This document shows, piece by piece, positions 53,927 through 63,480 of a stretch of DNA of 64,000 nucleotides. Source of the DNA: Helicobacter japonicus (lineage in GTDB: Bacteria; Campylobacterota; Campylobacteria; Campylobacterales; Helicobacteraceae); NCBI RefSeq assembly GCF_000762845.2, contig NZ_JRMQ02000010.1:1-64000 (forward strand). The letters are read 5' to 3'. Position 1 is the stretch's first letter. Each line of letters starts with the position of its first letter. The notes under the pieces are model-generated. The model did not search any database, was not told the DNA's origin, and saw only the letters and a program-made list of their open reading frames with translations. Made by a program: the position numbers and the translations under genes.

Positions 53927-55399
53927 ATGCCAGAATCTATGAATTTTTCATTTATGCAACTTAACTTGCCACTCCTCATTCCTATGTGTATTTCACTTCT
54001 TGGCGGCATTGTGCTGCTTGGAGTAGGCATATTCAGTAAAACAAAATCACGTGAGCTCTATATTGCTATCAGTATGCTTTTTGTGATTTTAAATCTTGGA
54101 TTCTTAATCCTTGAGGGAAATCCTACACGTCAATTTGGCTTTTTTAATCTCTTGCTTGTCGATGGATATTCTCTCCTTGTGCAGTTTATTATTCTTATCT
54201 CTACCTTTATAATCCTGCTCTTTTTAATGCATAAAAATACATTAGAAGAAACGCAACACGCCGAATTTTACGCACTCCTTTTATTCGCCATTGCAGGATT
54301 TGGCTTTATGGTTTCAAGTGAGAATCTTATTCTTATCCTCTTGGGGCTAGAATGTGCTTCTTTAAGTCTTTATACACTTATTGCACTTCATAATAAAGCA
54401 CAAGCTTTTGAAGCTGCCATCAAATATTTTGTAATGGGTGCTTTAGCCACAGCCTTATATGCCTTTGGCGCACTTCTTTTATATGCTACCACAGGCAGTA
54501 TAGAAATATCACATATTGCACTTTTCCTTGATAAAGAATCAAGTAAATTCTCTTTTTTAGTGCTTGCAGGTTTTATATTCTTATTCTGTGCTTTGGGCTT
54601 TAAAATCTCTATTGTGCCTTTTCACACTTGGGGACCAGATGTATATGAAGGTTCAAACTCACTTCTCGCTGCATTTATCGCTATTGCACCAAAAATTGCA
54701 ACTCTTGGAGTGCTTATTAGAATCTTGGGCGTATTCACCCAATCTCACAACCCATTTGTAGAATATACACTCTATGCCTTTGTTGTTCTCACCATAAGTG
54801 TGCCAAATCTTATAGCTCTTGTGCAAAAAGATGTTAAAAGAATGCTTGCTTATAGTTCTATATCGCATTCAGGATTTGTTCTTGGTGCGATTTTAATCAA
54901 TGCTCCCGAAATTGTATTTTTGTATTGGTTTTTCTTTATTTTTGCAAATTTGGGTGCTTTTGGAATCTTATGGTTAAGTATAGATTGCAAAGACACAAAT
55001 AATGATAGCCATACCTTTGAATCTCTTAGTGGTTTGATAAAAACAAATCCTACACTTGCCATCTTACTCACACTCTTTATGTTTGCGCTCGGTGGTATTC
55101 CTCCATTTTGTGTATTTTGGGGAAAAATGTATCTTATGCAAAGCGTGTTGAGTGCTGATTATGTTTATCTTGCAGTCATTATGGCGATAAACAGCATACT
55201 TGCTGCCTTTTATTACCTTAAAGTAATAATTTATGTTTTTGCTAAAGAGCCACGAGATGCTATCCCTCATCGTGCATCACTTGAAACTTCAAGTATATTT
55301 GCTTTAGGTATCACCACTATTGTGAGCATAGGCTGTATATTTATGGTCCAAAATTTGCTTGATATTATTGCAAACTATATTGGAAGTGGTGGTTTTTAA
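53927..55399 (+). CDS. nuoN: Complex I subunit NuoN
   Basis: NuoN is the third antiporter-like subunit. The 490-residue protein has LECASLSLYTLIAL, AIKYFVMGALATALYAFG and FKISIVPFHTWGPDVYEGS with the conserved lysine. It ends the nuo operon. The next gene, pflA, starts 31 bases on, as in H. pylori. Confidence 0.97.
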   Translation: MPESMNFSFMQLNLPLLIPMCISLLGGIVLLGVGIFSKTKSRELYIAISMLFVILNLGFLILEGNPTRQFGFFNLLLVDGYSLLVQFIILISTFIILLFLMHKNTLEETQHAEFYALLLFAIAGFGFMVSSENLILILLGLECASLSLYTLIALHNKAQAFEAAIKYFVMGALATALYAFGALLLYATTGSIEISHIALFLDKESSKFSFLVLAGFIFLFCALGFKISIVPFHTWGPDVYEGSNSLLAAFIAIAPKIATLGVLIRILGVFTQSHNPFVEYTLYAFVVLTISVPNLIALVQKDVKRMLAYSSISHSGFVLGAILINAPEIVFLYWFFFIFANLGAFGILWLSIDCKDTNNDSHTFESLSGLIKTNPTLAILLTLFMFALGGIPPFCVFWGKMYLMQSVLSADYVYLAVIMAINSILAAFYYLKVIIYVFAKEPRDAIPHRASLETSSIFALGITTIVSIGCIFMVQNLLDIIANYIGSGGF

Positions 55400-55430
55400 G
55401 TCTCACTTTTAAGCCACCTTAGGAGTGTAT

Positions 55431-57800
55431 GTGCAAAAATTTGTGGTGGCTTTTGTGTGTCTTTTTCCTTTCTATGCCCTCGGACTTGATGTTACAATCA
55501 ATTATGGCAAAGAATTAAAAGAGTATTTTTCTGTGTTAAATATTGCACATAGTGAGCCCTTAGAATGTGTAGAAAACCATAACACACAAAATGAAGTTAC
55601 TCACATTGTTTGCACTCTTGATCGCACACCTATTGCAAGTTTTTCTCCTACACAAACGCTTTTCTTTCGCTTTTGGAGTCGTGTGGTTGATGGAAGATTC
55701 TATCTCTACATTGAACCAAAACATAAAATCAAACTTTTTGCCACACCCAGTGATTTAAAGACATCTACTCTCATCACCAAAGAACAGCCACGCAAAAGTT
55801 CAGCTTGGCAAATTATCGGCTATCAAAATGAGATTCCATTCCTCAATGATTACGCACATCAAAAAAAGCCAAATGGCTTAAATTTTCCTATTAAAATTAT
55901 TAAAAACAATGAACTCTTTTTTAATGATCTTGACATTAATAGAGGACCATTACACTATGATGAAGGTGAGGATTTTGCTACTTATAGCCAAATCAAAACT
56001 TTAATAAAAAATCACGCCCATATAGAAGCTGTAAAACTTATTGATGAGACGCTCACTGCTTATCCTAAAACAATTTTTGCAAAAGACCTTCTCCTCTTCC
56101 GTCTTCGCGCATTAGAGCATTTTGATTCTACTGAAAATAGTGATATGATCGCCGATATGGGAACAAAATGGATAAAAAAATACCCAACAGATGCAAATGT
56201 ACCTGAAGTGCTTTACTATCTTGGCAATGCGTATGCAGAGATGAGAATCCCAGATGAGGCAAAATATTATCTTGAAAGACTGATTAGTGAATATCCGCAA
56301 TCACACTATATGCCCCTTGCCAAAATGGCACTTGCAAAACACTTTAACAGCGGCACTGATGGAAAAGTCGCTACTAAACTCTTTGCTCAAGCCTATCAAG
56401 AAGCAAAAGACTTAGATAGTGCAAGTGAAATAGCAATCGAGTGGAGTAATTTTCATCTTATTCATCACGAAAAAGACCAAGCCCAAAAACTCCTTGAAAC
56501 AATGTTAAAAGTCAATCCAAGCTACATTACAAAATATCCTATTAGAAATTATAATTTCTTAAAATTCCTAGCAGAAGAGGGGCTTTACCCTATCGCTGCA
56601 GCTCTTGGTGAATATCTCTACGAACATCTCCTAAGTGATGATATTAATAAAGAAGAACTTTTAAACAATGTAAGCTTATGGTATCAAGCTGCTAATGCCG
56701 TGCAAGATGCACATAGAATCAATAAAATTTTTATGCAAGAATTTGAACATCGCCCCTTGGCAGATGAAGTTAAAGAAAGAGATGATAAACTCCTCTTTGA
56801 TTTAGCAGCTGATGAAAGTGCAGATTCAAAAATAGAAAAATATGACTATATTATTGAAAATTACGCCAATTCTCCCGAACAAGAAAAAGCATTTGCCCTT
56901 AAAGCTCAAACACTTTTTGACGAGGGTAAGTATGAAGAAGTTTTAGCACTTAAAGATAAACTTAAAAACACTCCACTCATAGGGCAAAGCTATACTGCAA
57001 TGCTTAATAATGCTCTTAATAACAATGATTGTAAGAGTATGGCTTCTATCTATTTACAATATCCACAAGTGGAGATTGATAAAGACAAAAAAATGCAACT
57101 TTTTGACTGCTTTTATTCCCAAGCACTCAACAAAGAAGCAGCTCAAATCTCTGCAAATATGGCAGAGGATTCTAAAGATTTGTCCCAAAAGCTTGAATGG
57201 CTTTATCGTGATACATTAAATTTCTCTAAACTCGGCGATAGCAAAAGTGCGGCAAGGGCAGGACGAGATGCACTAGAACTTGCTAAAAATCTACAAAAAA
57301 CACAATATTATGATGTGGGTTTTGTGCTTTTTGACGCACTCACACAGCTTAATGACAAAGAGAGTGCGCTCAATACTTATGCATTTTTGACAGCTAACCA
57401 AAAAGACAATCCCCAAATGTTTCGCGTAAATCTTAGCCTCCTCAAAGACGCAGAAACCCAAAGAGACGAGGCAGGTATTGAAATTTATGCTAAAGATATT
57501 TTGCGTCTGCAAAAGCTTACAAAAGATATGGCAGATTCTCCTTATGTGGATTTTGCTCTCACACAAAGCTACACGCGCACACAACGTATAGATGAGGCTA
57601 TTGCTGTGCTTGACAATCTCCTCAATAAAAATATTAATGATGACAACAAACAAAAAGCACTCTACCTCAAAGGTTCGCTGCTTAAGGCTTCTGGACGAGA
57701 CTCACAAGCTACTTTTGAGCAATGTCAGCTCATAGAACATAATGGTGCGTGGAAAAGCCTTTGCACACAAGCATTAGATATACTCAAAGGCAACCCTTAA
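55431..57800 (+). CDS. pflA: Flagellar motor scaffold protein PflA
   Basis: PflA is a periplasmic TPR protein of the wide Campylobacter/Helicobacter flagellar motor, where it helps place the stator units; its loss paralyses the flagella. The 789-residue protein has a signal peptide (about residues 1-19), a beta-rich N-terminal domain, and about ten TPR-like helical repeats from residue ~180 on. Length agrees with the known ~790-800 residues, and it follows nuoN exactly as HP1274 does. I chose the GTG at 55431 because AGGAG ends five bases before it; an in-frame GTG at 55425 overlaps that site. Confidence 0.92.
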   Translation: MQKFVVAFVCLFPFYALGLDVTINYGKELKEYFSVLNIAHSEPLECVENHNTQNEVTHIVCTLDRTPIASFSPTQTLFFRFWSRVVDGRFYLYIEPKHKIKLFATPSDLKTSTLITKEQPRKSSAWQIIGYQNEIPFLNDYAHQKKPNGLNFPIKIIKNNELFFNDLDINRGPLHYDEGEDFATYSQIKTLIKNHAHIEAVKLIDETLTAYPKTIFAKDLLLFRLRALEHFDSTENSDMIADMGTKWIKKYPTDANVPEVLYYLGNAYAEMRIPDEAKYYLERLISEYPQSHYMPLAKMALAKHFNSGTDGKVATKLFAQAYQEAKDLDSASEIAIEWSNFHLIHHEKDQAQKLLETMLKVNPSYITKYPIRNYNFLKFLAEEGLYPIAAALGEYLYEHLLSDDINKEELLNNVSLWYQAANAVQDAHRINKIFMQEFEHRPLADEVKERDDKLLFDLAADESADSKIEKYDYIIENYANSPEQEKAFALKAQTLFDEGKYEEVLALKDKLKNTPLIGQSYTAMLNNALNNNDCKSMASIYLQYPQVEIDKDKKMQLFDCFYSQALNKEAAQISANMAEDSKDLSQKLEWLYRDTLNFSKLGDSKSAARAGRDALELAKNLQKTQYYDVGFVLFDALTQLNDKESALNTYAFLTANQKDNPQMFRVNLSLLKDAETQRDEAGIEIYAKDILRLQKLTKDMADSPYVDFALTQSYTRTQRIDEAIAVLDNLLNKNINDDNKQKALYLKGSLLKASGRDSQATFEQCQLIEHNGAWKSLCTQALDILKGNP

Positions 57801-58603
57801 TGTATAACTTTACTGATGAGCAACTAAGAAGATATGCGAGGCATTTTCGCCTCAAAGAATGTGGATTCAAAGGTCAAGCTAAGATTTTAGAATCGAGTGT
57901 GCTTATTATCGGTGCAGGAGGGCTTGGCTCACCTGTGGCACTCTACCTTGCCGCCGCTGGTGTAGGGCATATAGGCATTATCGATGAAGACGCTGTGGAT
58001 TTAAGCAATCTGCAAAGACAAATTTTACACACCACCGCAGAAATAGGCATTCCAAAAATAGAATCTGCCAAATCTAAACTCCTTGCGCTCAACCCTCATA
58101 TTGATGTAAGCACCCACCACACTATGCTTAAAGCTGATAATGCGCTTGAGATTTTATCTCATTATGATATTATTGTTGATGGAAGTGATAATTTTGCGAC
58201 AAAATTCCTTATCAATGATGCGTGTGTGCTTCTTAATAAACCCTATTCATACGGAGGGATTTTGCGCTTTAGCGGACAAAGTATGAGTATCAAGCCAAAG
58301 CAAAGTGCGTGTTATGCTTGTGTGTTTGATAGCCCACCGCCGGAGGGAAGTGTCCCAAATTGTGCGAGTGCTGGAGTATTTGGTAGCATTGCTGGAATCT
58401 TAGGAAGTATTCAAGCAACAGAAGTGTTAAAAATTATCACAAATATTGGTGAGCCTTTGTATAATCAGCTTCTTAGCGTTGATACGCTCACAATGAACTT
58501 TCGTAAAATCAAACTTAAACGCAATCCACATTGTAGGGTGTGTGGAGAAAATGGCATAACACAACTACAAGATTATGAAAATCCACAATGTGCCTTGCAT
58601 TAA
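57800..58603 (+). CDS. MoeB/ThiF-type adenylyltransferase
   Basis: E1-like enzymes of this kind adenylate the C-terminus of a small sulfur carrier (MoaD or ThiS) for molybdopterin or thiamine synthesis. The 267-residue protein has GAGGLGSPVALYLAAAGVG (ATP site), DLSNLQRQ with the catalytic Arg region, DNFATKFLINDACV, and two CxxC zinc pairs (CYACVF and CRVCGE). The active-site Cys region NCASAGVFG is intact. It overlaps the pflA stop by one base (TAATG). MoeB and ThiF cannot be told apart from sequence alone; MoeB is the usual choice in Helicobacter (HP0755). Confidence 0.9.
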   Translation: MYNFTDEQLRRYARHFRLKECGFKGQAKILESSVLIIGAGGLGSPVALYLAAAGVGHIGIIDEDAVDLSNLQRQILHTTAEIGIPKIESAKSKLLALNPHIDVSTHHTMLKADNALEILSHYDIIVDGSDNFATKFLINDACVLLNKPYSYGGILRFSGQSMSIKPKQSACYACVFDSPPPEGSVPNCASAGVFGSIAGILGSIQATEVLKIITNIGEPLYNQLLSVDTLTMNFRKIKLKRNPHCRVCGENGITQLQDYENPQCALH

Positions 58604-58645
58604 GTTGCTTTATTTTAATATGCATCTTTACCCAACATTATGAAT

Positions 58646-59749
58646 CTACGATTTTAGATTCTCAAAAAAATTCAATGTAGCAGCTATTACCTTATCCATA
58701 TCATAATAACGATATTCTCCCAAACGCCCGATAAAATCCACATTTTTAAGCTCTTTTGCCTTACGCGCGTAGGCTTCATATATCGCAGCACTCGTGGCAT
58801 TTGGCACAGGATAATACCGCTCATCGCCTCTATGCCACGCTTTTGGATATTCAAAACTTACAATACTATGAGGTGTTTTAACATCTAAAAAATATTTATA
58901 CTCGCCAATACGCGTATAATCATAATTATTTGGATAATTGATAACTGCCCCACTTTGAAAATACTCTCGTCCAAAGCGCATAAAATCAAAATGCAAACTT
59001 CTATAAGGCAACTCGCCTAATTCATAGTTAAAAAATTCATCAATCGCCCCACTATAAAAAACTCTATCACATTCAATAGAATCTGCTATATCTTTATAAT
59101 CGTAATTTAGCTTTAAGTGAATAAGAGGATTTTCAATCATTTTTTCACACATTTTAGTATAACCCTGCATTGGGATTCCCTGAAATATATCTTGAAAATA
59201 TCTATTATCGCGACTAATGCTTACAGGCACGCGTTCAAATACACTAGCATCTAACTCCTGTGGCACACATTGCCATTGCTTCAGCGTATAGTGCAAAAAG
59301 ATTTTTTCATAAATAAAATCACTTAAAAACTTCAATTCTGGCACTTTTTGTAGTTCTAAAATAGACACTTTACTTCCATAGGCAAATTTCTCTAAAAGCA
59401 TAGATTCTATATCTTGTGCTATTTTTGCAGGAAATGCCATATACAAAGAGTTAAGATTAAAAGGCACGGGGAGGAGATGTCCATCTACAAAAGCTTTGAC
59501 TTCGTGCATATAAGGATAGAATCTACTAAATCTATTCACATACTGCCATACTTTTTTATCGTTAGTGTGAAAAATATGTGTGCCGTATTTATGCACCAAA
59601 ATACCCTCATCATCATAATCATACACATTACCCCCGATATGTCCTCGCCTATCTACAAGCAGCACAGATTCTCCTCTCACATTTGCTAAACGCTCTGCAA
59701 GTGTAAGTCCTGCTAATCCCGCTCCTATAATGCAATTTTTGACCTTCAT
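58646..59749 (-). CDS. glf: UDP-galactopyranose mutase
   Basis: Glf converts UDP-galactopyranose to UDP-galactofuranose, a precursor for galactofuranose in surface polysaccharide. The 367-residue flavoprotein has the FAD motif GAGLAGLTLAERLA near residue 8 and the family region GGNVYDYDDEGILVHKYGTHIFHT, with conserved Arg residues later. It is the last gene of the minus-strand glycan cluster, 12 bases after a GT2 gene, so galactofuranose is probably a component of the polymer made by this cluster. Confidence 0.95.
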   Translation of the reverse strand: MKVKNCIIGAGLAGLTLAERLANVRGESVLLVDRRGHIGGNVYDYDDEGILVHKYGTHIFHTNDKKVWQYVNRFSRFYPYMHEVKAFVDGHLLPVPFNLNSLYMAFPAKIAQDIESMLLEKFAYGSKVSILELQKVPELKFLSDFIYEKIFLHYTLKQWQCVPQELDASVFERVPVSISRDNRYFQDIFQGIPMQGYTKMCEKMIENPLIHLKLNYDYKDIADSIECDRVFYSGAIDEFFNYELGELPYRSLHFDFMRFGREYFQSGAVINYPNNYDYTRIGEYKYFLDVKTPHSIVSFEYPKAWHRGDERYYPVPNATSAAIYEAYARKAKELKNVDFIGRLGEYRYYDMDKVIAATLNFFENLKS

Positions 59750-59761
59750 TTTATGCTCCTT

Positions 59762-60862
59762 TTACAAGTAATGTTTGCCATTGCTATACAAAGTTTTACC
59801 AAAGATTCTAATCACACTCCCATTTCTACTCAACCTTAGGCGAAAAATACCCTTTATATCACACACCCTAAAACTATTGAGTTTATGGAGCCAAAGTGGC
59901 ACAAGTAAAATATAACGCATTTGAGCATAATGCTTTTTGTCGTAAAACATTGCTTTTGGGTAATGGCTTATACCTAAATCACACAATGCTATTTTTAAAG
60001 CTACAAATAATTGATAATACGCCTCATTAGATTTTAAAGTATGCAAATGCCATAGGCAAAAGCTTAATGTCCAATTCATAAAGCTTCTTTGCACTTGTGA
60101 GAAAATGCCCATCTTTATGAGCGAATCTCGCCATTTTGATACAGAAGATAAAAATAAAGTTGGAACTTTATCCCTGCTACTCTCTACTGAAGTGCTATGC
60201 TTACGATGAGTAAAAAGCACTTTTTCGCATACGCTTATAGAATCTGCTTGAACCAACGAGCTAAAAGTAAAAAGTAAATCATTACTTGATTTCACAGGCT
60301 CAAAACGCAAGTTATGAGATTCTATAAAGGCACGATTATAGAGCTTATCCCACGCCCAACCAACACAAAATCCAAAGATACAATCTCCCATATCCTTATA
60401 GTTAAAAATCTCTTTTTGAGGGAGCAAATCTAAACGCAAAGCCCAATCCATAGGCACTATATTGCCATTTTCACTTAACTCCTCACTTTTAGCTATAACG
60501 ATTTGTGATTTGCTCTGCAATGCTCTTTGTAGAAGAGATTCTATAGCAAAAGAACGCATATAATCATCGGAATCAAAAATTAAAACCCACTCTCCCCTTG
60601 CTTTTTTTAATCCTGTATTTCTTGCTACACCTCCACCTTGATTTTCTTGCTCAAAGTAGCGGATTCGATAATCTTTTCTAGCATATTCTTGCACGATTGC
60701 TCCACTGCTATCCGTGCTGCCATCATTCACACAAATAATCTCTAGGTTTGTATAACTTTGATTGATAATAGAATCTAAACATTGTGCCACATACTTCTCC
60801 ACATTATAAATTGGGATAACCACTGAAACTAAAGGCTTATCTTGGGGCTTAAACTCTCGCAT
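59762..60862 (-). CDS. Family 2 glycosyltransferase (B)
   Basis: The 366-residue protein has an N-terminal GT-A domain with VSVVIPIYNVEKYV, CVNDGSTDSS and the DxD-type IFDSDDYM metal site near residue 98, and a C-terminal tail ending RIFGKTLYSNGKHYL. It adds a sugar to a surface glycan from a nucleotide sugar; donor and acceptor are unknown. Its ATG directly abuts the TAA of glycosyltransferase A when the 13-base G tract keeps frame, so translation may depend on that tract. Its first ~55 codons share a 53-base perfect repeat with gene A. Confidence 0.9.
   Translation of the reverse strand: MREFKPQDKPLVSVVIPIYNVEKYVAQCLDSIINQSYTNLEIICVNDGSTDSSGAIVQEYARKDYRIRYFEQENQGGGVARNTGLKKARGEWVLIFDSDDYMRSFAIESLLQRALQSKSQIVIAKSEELSENGNIVPMDWALRLDLLPQKEIFNYKDMGDCIFGFCVGWAWDKLYNRAFIESHNLRFEPVKSSNDLLFTFSSLVQADSISVCEKVLFTHRKHSTSVESSRDKVPTLFLSSVSKWRDSLIKMGIFSQVQRSFMNWTLSFCLWHLHTLKSNEAYYQLFVALKIALCDLGISHYPKAMFYDKKHYAQMRYILLVPLWLHKLNSFRVCDIKGIFRLRLSRNGSVIRIFGKTLYSNGKHYL
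60714..60766. repeat. 53-bp perfect direct repeat, copy 1 (in glycosyltransferase B)
   Basis: Identical to 61869-61921. It lies at the codons for SYTNLEIICVNDGSTD in the GT-A domain. Confidence 0.95.
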
Positions 60863-62011
60863 TTATGCCGCCCTCACTGCTATAAATGCAAATTGTCGCT
60901 CTCTTTTTAAGTTGAGATTGAATAAAAGAGGAGCATAAGAGGCTACATTATACCCCCCCCCCCCCGCAGAATCTGCGCTATATGCAAATCTCTCATAGAA
61001 TGTAATGCCAAAGAGTCTTACCACATTATATTCTTTGAAAAGTCGGATTCTAAACTCTCGCTCCAATGTCCCTTGCATTACATCTCTTTTATGTATAAAT
61101 TCTTTCGCATTGTGAGTTTCCATAAAGACTTGCATTATCTTATCGTTACATACAATATCCCAAGCAATGCCTAAATTTCTAACCAAATTTTTAGCTTTTA
61201 TAAAGAAAATTTCAGCATTAGAATGTTGCAGAGAAAAGCTATACAAAAGCTTGAAGGGTAAGCTATATTTTTCCAAAACTCCATATTGCTTATACCAATC
61301 ATAAATTGAAGCAAAAGTATCTAAAGGTTCAAGCGGAAATTGTTGTGTTTGTTGCAAAATGCCTATGGTAGAATCTTGCCTTTGCCGATAATGATAAATA
61401 CTTGTATTAATAAAACATATACGAGGCATAAAGCATAAATAGCGATACAAAAAATCAGAATCTTCAGCATTACTCCTATGAAGAGGAAAAATAATACCAT
61501 AATGTTTAATAATATCCTTTTTAAATAAAATATGAACTGCATAATATTCAAAAAATTTTATTGTGCAAGGATTGAGTGTGAAAATGCCTTGTTTTTTTGC
61601 TTGATAAAGACAAGTTTCGCTATGTGTAGGATATTCAAATACAATATTTGTATTACACACGACATCACCATATCTTAAAGCACTTACCATTTCCTCTAAA
61701 CAATCTAAATCAATATAATCATCAGCATCTAAAAAATAAATCCACTCTCCTTTTACTCTCTCTAATCCTACATTTCTTGCTATACTTTGTCCGCTATTTT
61801 GCTGCTCTATATAAACAATTCTGCAATCTTTTTTTGCATACTCTTGCACGATTTCTCCGCTAGAATCTGTGCTGCCATCATTCACACAAATAATCTCTAG
61901 GTTTGTATAACTTTGATTGATTACAGAATCTAGGCATTCTCTCAAATATTTTTCTACATTATAGATTGGGATTATTACAGATACGAGGGGACTTTCTTGA
62001 ATCTCTTGCAT
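60863..62011 (-). CDS. Family 2 glycosyltransferase (A), phase-variable end
   Basis: The 382-residue protein has the same GT-A start as its neighbour (VSVIIPIYNVEKYL, CVNDGSTDSS, FLDADDYIDLD) and a core that ends around NVVRLFGITFYERFA, where paralogues normally end. The codons beyond include Ala-Gly-Gly-Gly-Gly from a G13 tract (60953-60965) and 29 more residues to a TAA that abuts the next ATG. Loss or gain of one G stops translation within three codons. The enzyme core is upstream of the tract and should stay intact either way. It overlaps the waaL stop by one base (TAATG). Confidence 0.88.
   Translation of the reverse strand: MQEIQESPLVSVIIPIYNVEKYLRECLDSVINQSYTNLEIICVNDGSTDSSGEIVQEYAKKDCRIVYIEQQNSGQSIARNVGLERVKGEWIYFLDADDYIDLDCLEEMVSALRYGDVVCNTNIVFEYPTHSETCLYQAKKQGIFTLNPCTIKFFEYYAVHILFKKDIIKHYGIIFPLHRSNAEDSDFLYRYLCFMPRICFINTSIYHYRQRQDSTIGILQQTQQFPLEPLDTFASIYDWYKQYGVLEKYSLPFKLLYSFSLQHSNAEIFFIKAKNLVRNLGIAWDIVCNDKIMQVFMETHNAKEFIHKRDVMQGTLEREFRIRLFKEYNVVRLFGITFYERFAYSADSAGGGGYNVASYAPLLFNLNLKRERQFAFIAVRAA
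60947..60952 (-). promoter_or_regulatory. TATAAT directly after the G13 tract
   Basis: On the minus strand the tract is followed without a gap by TATAATG. It could act as a -10 box for glycosyltransferase B and glf, 85 bases upstream of the B start, but no -35 is spaced to suit it, and the same bases are the codons Tyr-Asn. Confidence 0.25.
60953..60965 (-). repeat. G13 homopolymer (phase-variation tract) in glycosyltransferase A
   Basis: Thirteen consecutive C on the plus strand, G on the coding strand. With 13 G the frame reads AGGGG-YNV and on to a TAA next to the downstream ATG. With 12 G it reads GIM-stop and with 14 G it reads GV-stop. Confidence 0.95.
61869..61921. repeat. 53-bp perfect direct repeat, copy 2 (in glycosyltransferase A)
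   Basis: Same sequence and same orientation as 60714-60766, spaced 1155 bases apart. Recombination between copies would delete one gene's length and leave a hybrid glycosyltransferase. Confidence 0.95.
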
Positions 62012-63480
62012 TAACTATCCTTTAAGATTCTAAAATGAGCCAAAAATACACCACAAAGCACAAACAAAAAGATTTGTCCATCACGCACAGGGAAACAATC
62101 AAAAACATTTGCCACAATTAAGCCAAGCAATGCTAAACCTATGCTTCCGACAAATATATAGCTCGCATTTATAGAAGTAAAATCTTTAGAGCTAAAATCA
62201 ATTTTTGCCTTATAGAGTGCATAGAAAAAATACCCTACAAATAAGCTAAATCCTATAAAGCCCACAAGTCCTAACTCAAACCACACCGAAGAGGGATAAT
62301 TATGATTATGCGTGTTATGAGAAATAAAGGTATCCTTATAAGGAGCAAGTGAAAATGGGTGATTGATAGATTCGAGTGGAAAAATCTGCTGAATATTAAA
62401 AGGAAATTGCTGAAAATGATAGCCATTAGGGCGCAGTGGATTATCAACTATGGCAAGGAGCGTGGATTTGAGTGTTGAAACTCTAGCTAGACTTGAGTAT
62501 TCCATATAAATTTGTGAATGCTTGTTGAGCGAATGCGGAGAACAAATAAGCCAAGGGTCATTTTGACACGCTCCATTGAGATACTGCCCCATTTCTGCCG
62601 GAGGTGTGTGCCATACCTGTGAAAAATTATTCACTATCTTATAAAAATTAAATCTATCCTGCCACGAGGAGCTGAAATGATAAAGCACAAAAGCACCAAA
62701 ACAAAGAGTGATAAATAATCCCAAAAGAGCTATTTTTTTACGCTTATAGACAAAAAATGCAAGAGGCACACATATCATCACAATAAGTGCCAAAGCCGCA
62801 AATCTTCCACCATTACACACAAAGGCGTAGATTCCTAAAAGAGCGAATATGCCATAGATATATTTGATAAAACCCTTTGTCTTTAAAAAGCCTATATACG
62901 CAAAGCTAAAAGCAAAGAGCAAATAAAAACTATATCCCGTAGCAGGGATATGATAATGGGGTAACATCGCACGATAACCGAGCTTCCCACCACCATTAGC
63001 ATAAAAATCATAAATTGTAACCAAAGGGTGATAGAAAATCACACAGCAAAGTAAAATAAAAAATATCCTCTGTTGGCTTTGCTTCAAAGAAAGTGTGAAT
63101 AGAAAACTCATCATCATAAAAAGACTAGGCTCAAGCAGATACCAACGAATAAGATTCTTAGTCTCTGGCACATTCACTGCATACAAAAGTGAGATATACG
63201 CCATTATTACAATAATAGCCATAAAGCTAAGAGGCAAGATGAGGGCTTTGATAGCTTTCATATCTCGCCAAAAACAAAGTAGATACACACCGAATGCAAT
63301 ATACAGCAGTTGAATAGGGATTTTGATACTTATATAGCTATAAGAAAATGGCAAGATAGCTAGAGCAACTCCCGCAAGCAACATACAAAGCCATAAGACA
63401 ATTTCACCGAGCCTAAAACGCGCTATTTTCACATCGGCAAGATTGAAAATCTTATTGCCTCTTTGAACTTTATTGCACAT
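62011..63480 (-). CDS. O-antigen ligase family protein (WaaL-like)
   Basis: The 489-residue inner-membrane protein has about twelve hydrophobic segments, a large periplasmic loop (about residues 270-400) and the family signature HNHNYPSSVWFELGLVGFIGF. WaaL-type enzymes transfer a finished glycan from undecaprenyl diphosphate to lipid A-core; related Wzy polymerases share the fold, so polymerase is the alternative. It overlaps both neighbours by one base (TAATG), so the whole cluster is translationally linked. Confidence 0.8.
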   Translation of the reverse strand: MCNKVQRGNKIFNLADVKIARFRLGEIVLWLCMLLAGVALAILPFSYSYISIKIPIQLLYIAFGVYLLCFWRDMKAIKALILPLSFMAIIVIMAYISLLYAVNVPETKNLIRWYLLEPSLFMMMSFLFTLSLKQSQQRIFFILLCCVIFYHPLVTIYDFYANGGGKLGYRAMLPHYHIPATGYSFYLLFAFSFAYIGFLKTKGFIKYIYGIFALLGIYAFVCNGGRFAALALIVMICVPLAFFVYKRKKIALLGLFITLCFGAFVLYHFSSSWQDRFNFYKIVNNFSQVWHTPPAEMGQYLNGACQNDPWLICSPHSLNKHSQIYMEYSSLARVSTLKSTLLAIVDNPLRPNGYHFQQFPFNIQQIFPLESINHPFSLAPYKDTFISHNTHNHNYPSSVWFELGLVGFIGFSLFVGYFFYALYKAKIDFSSKDFTSINASYIFVGSIGLALLGLIVANVFDCFPVRDGQIFLFVLCGVFLAHFRILKDS

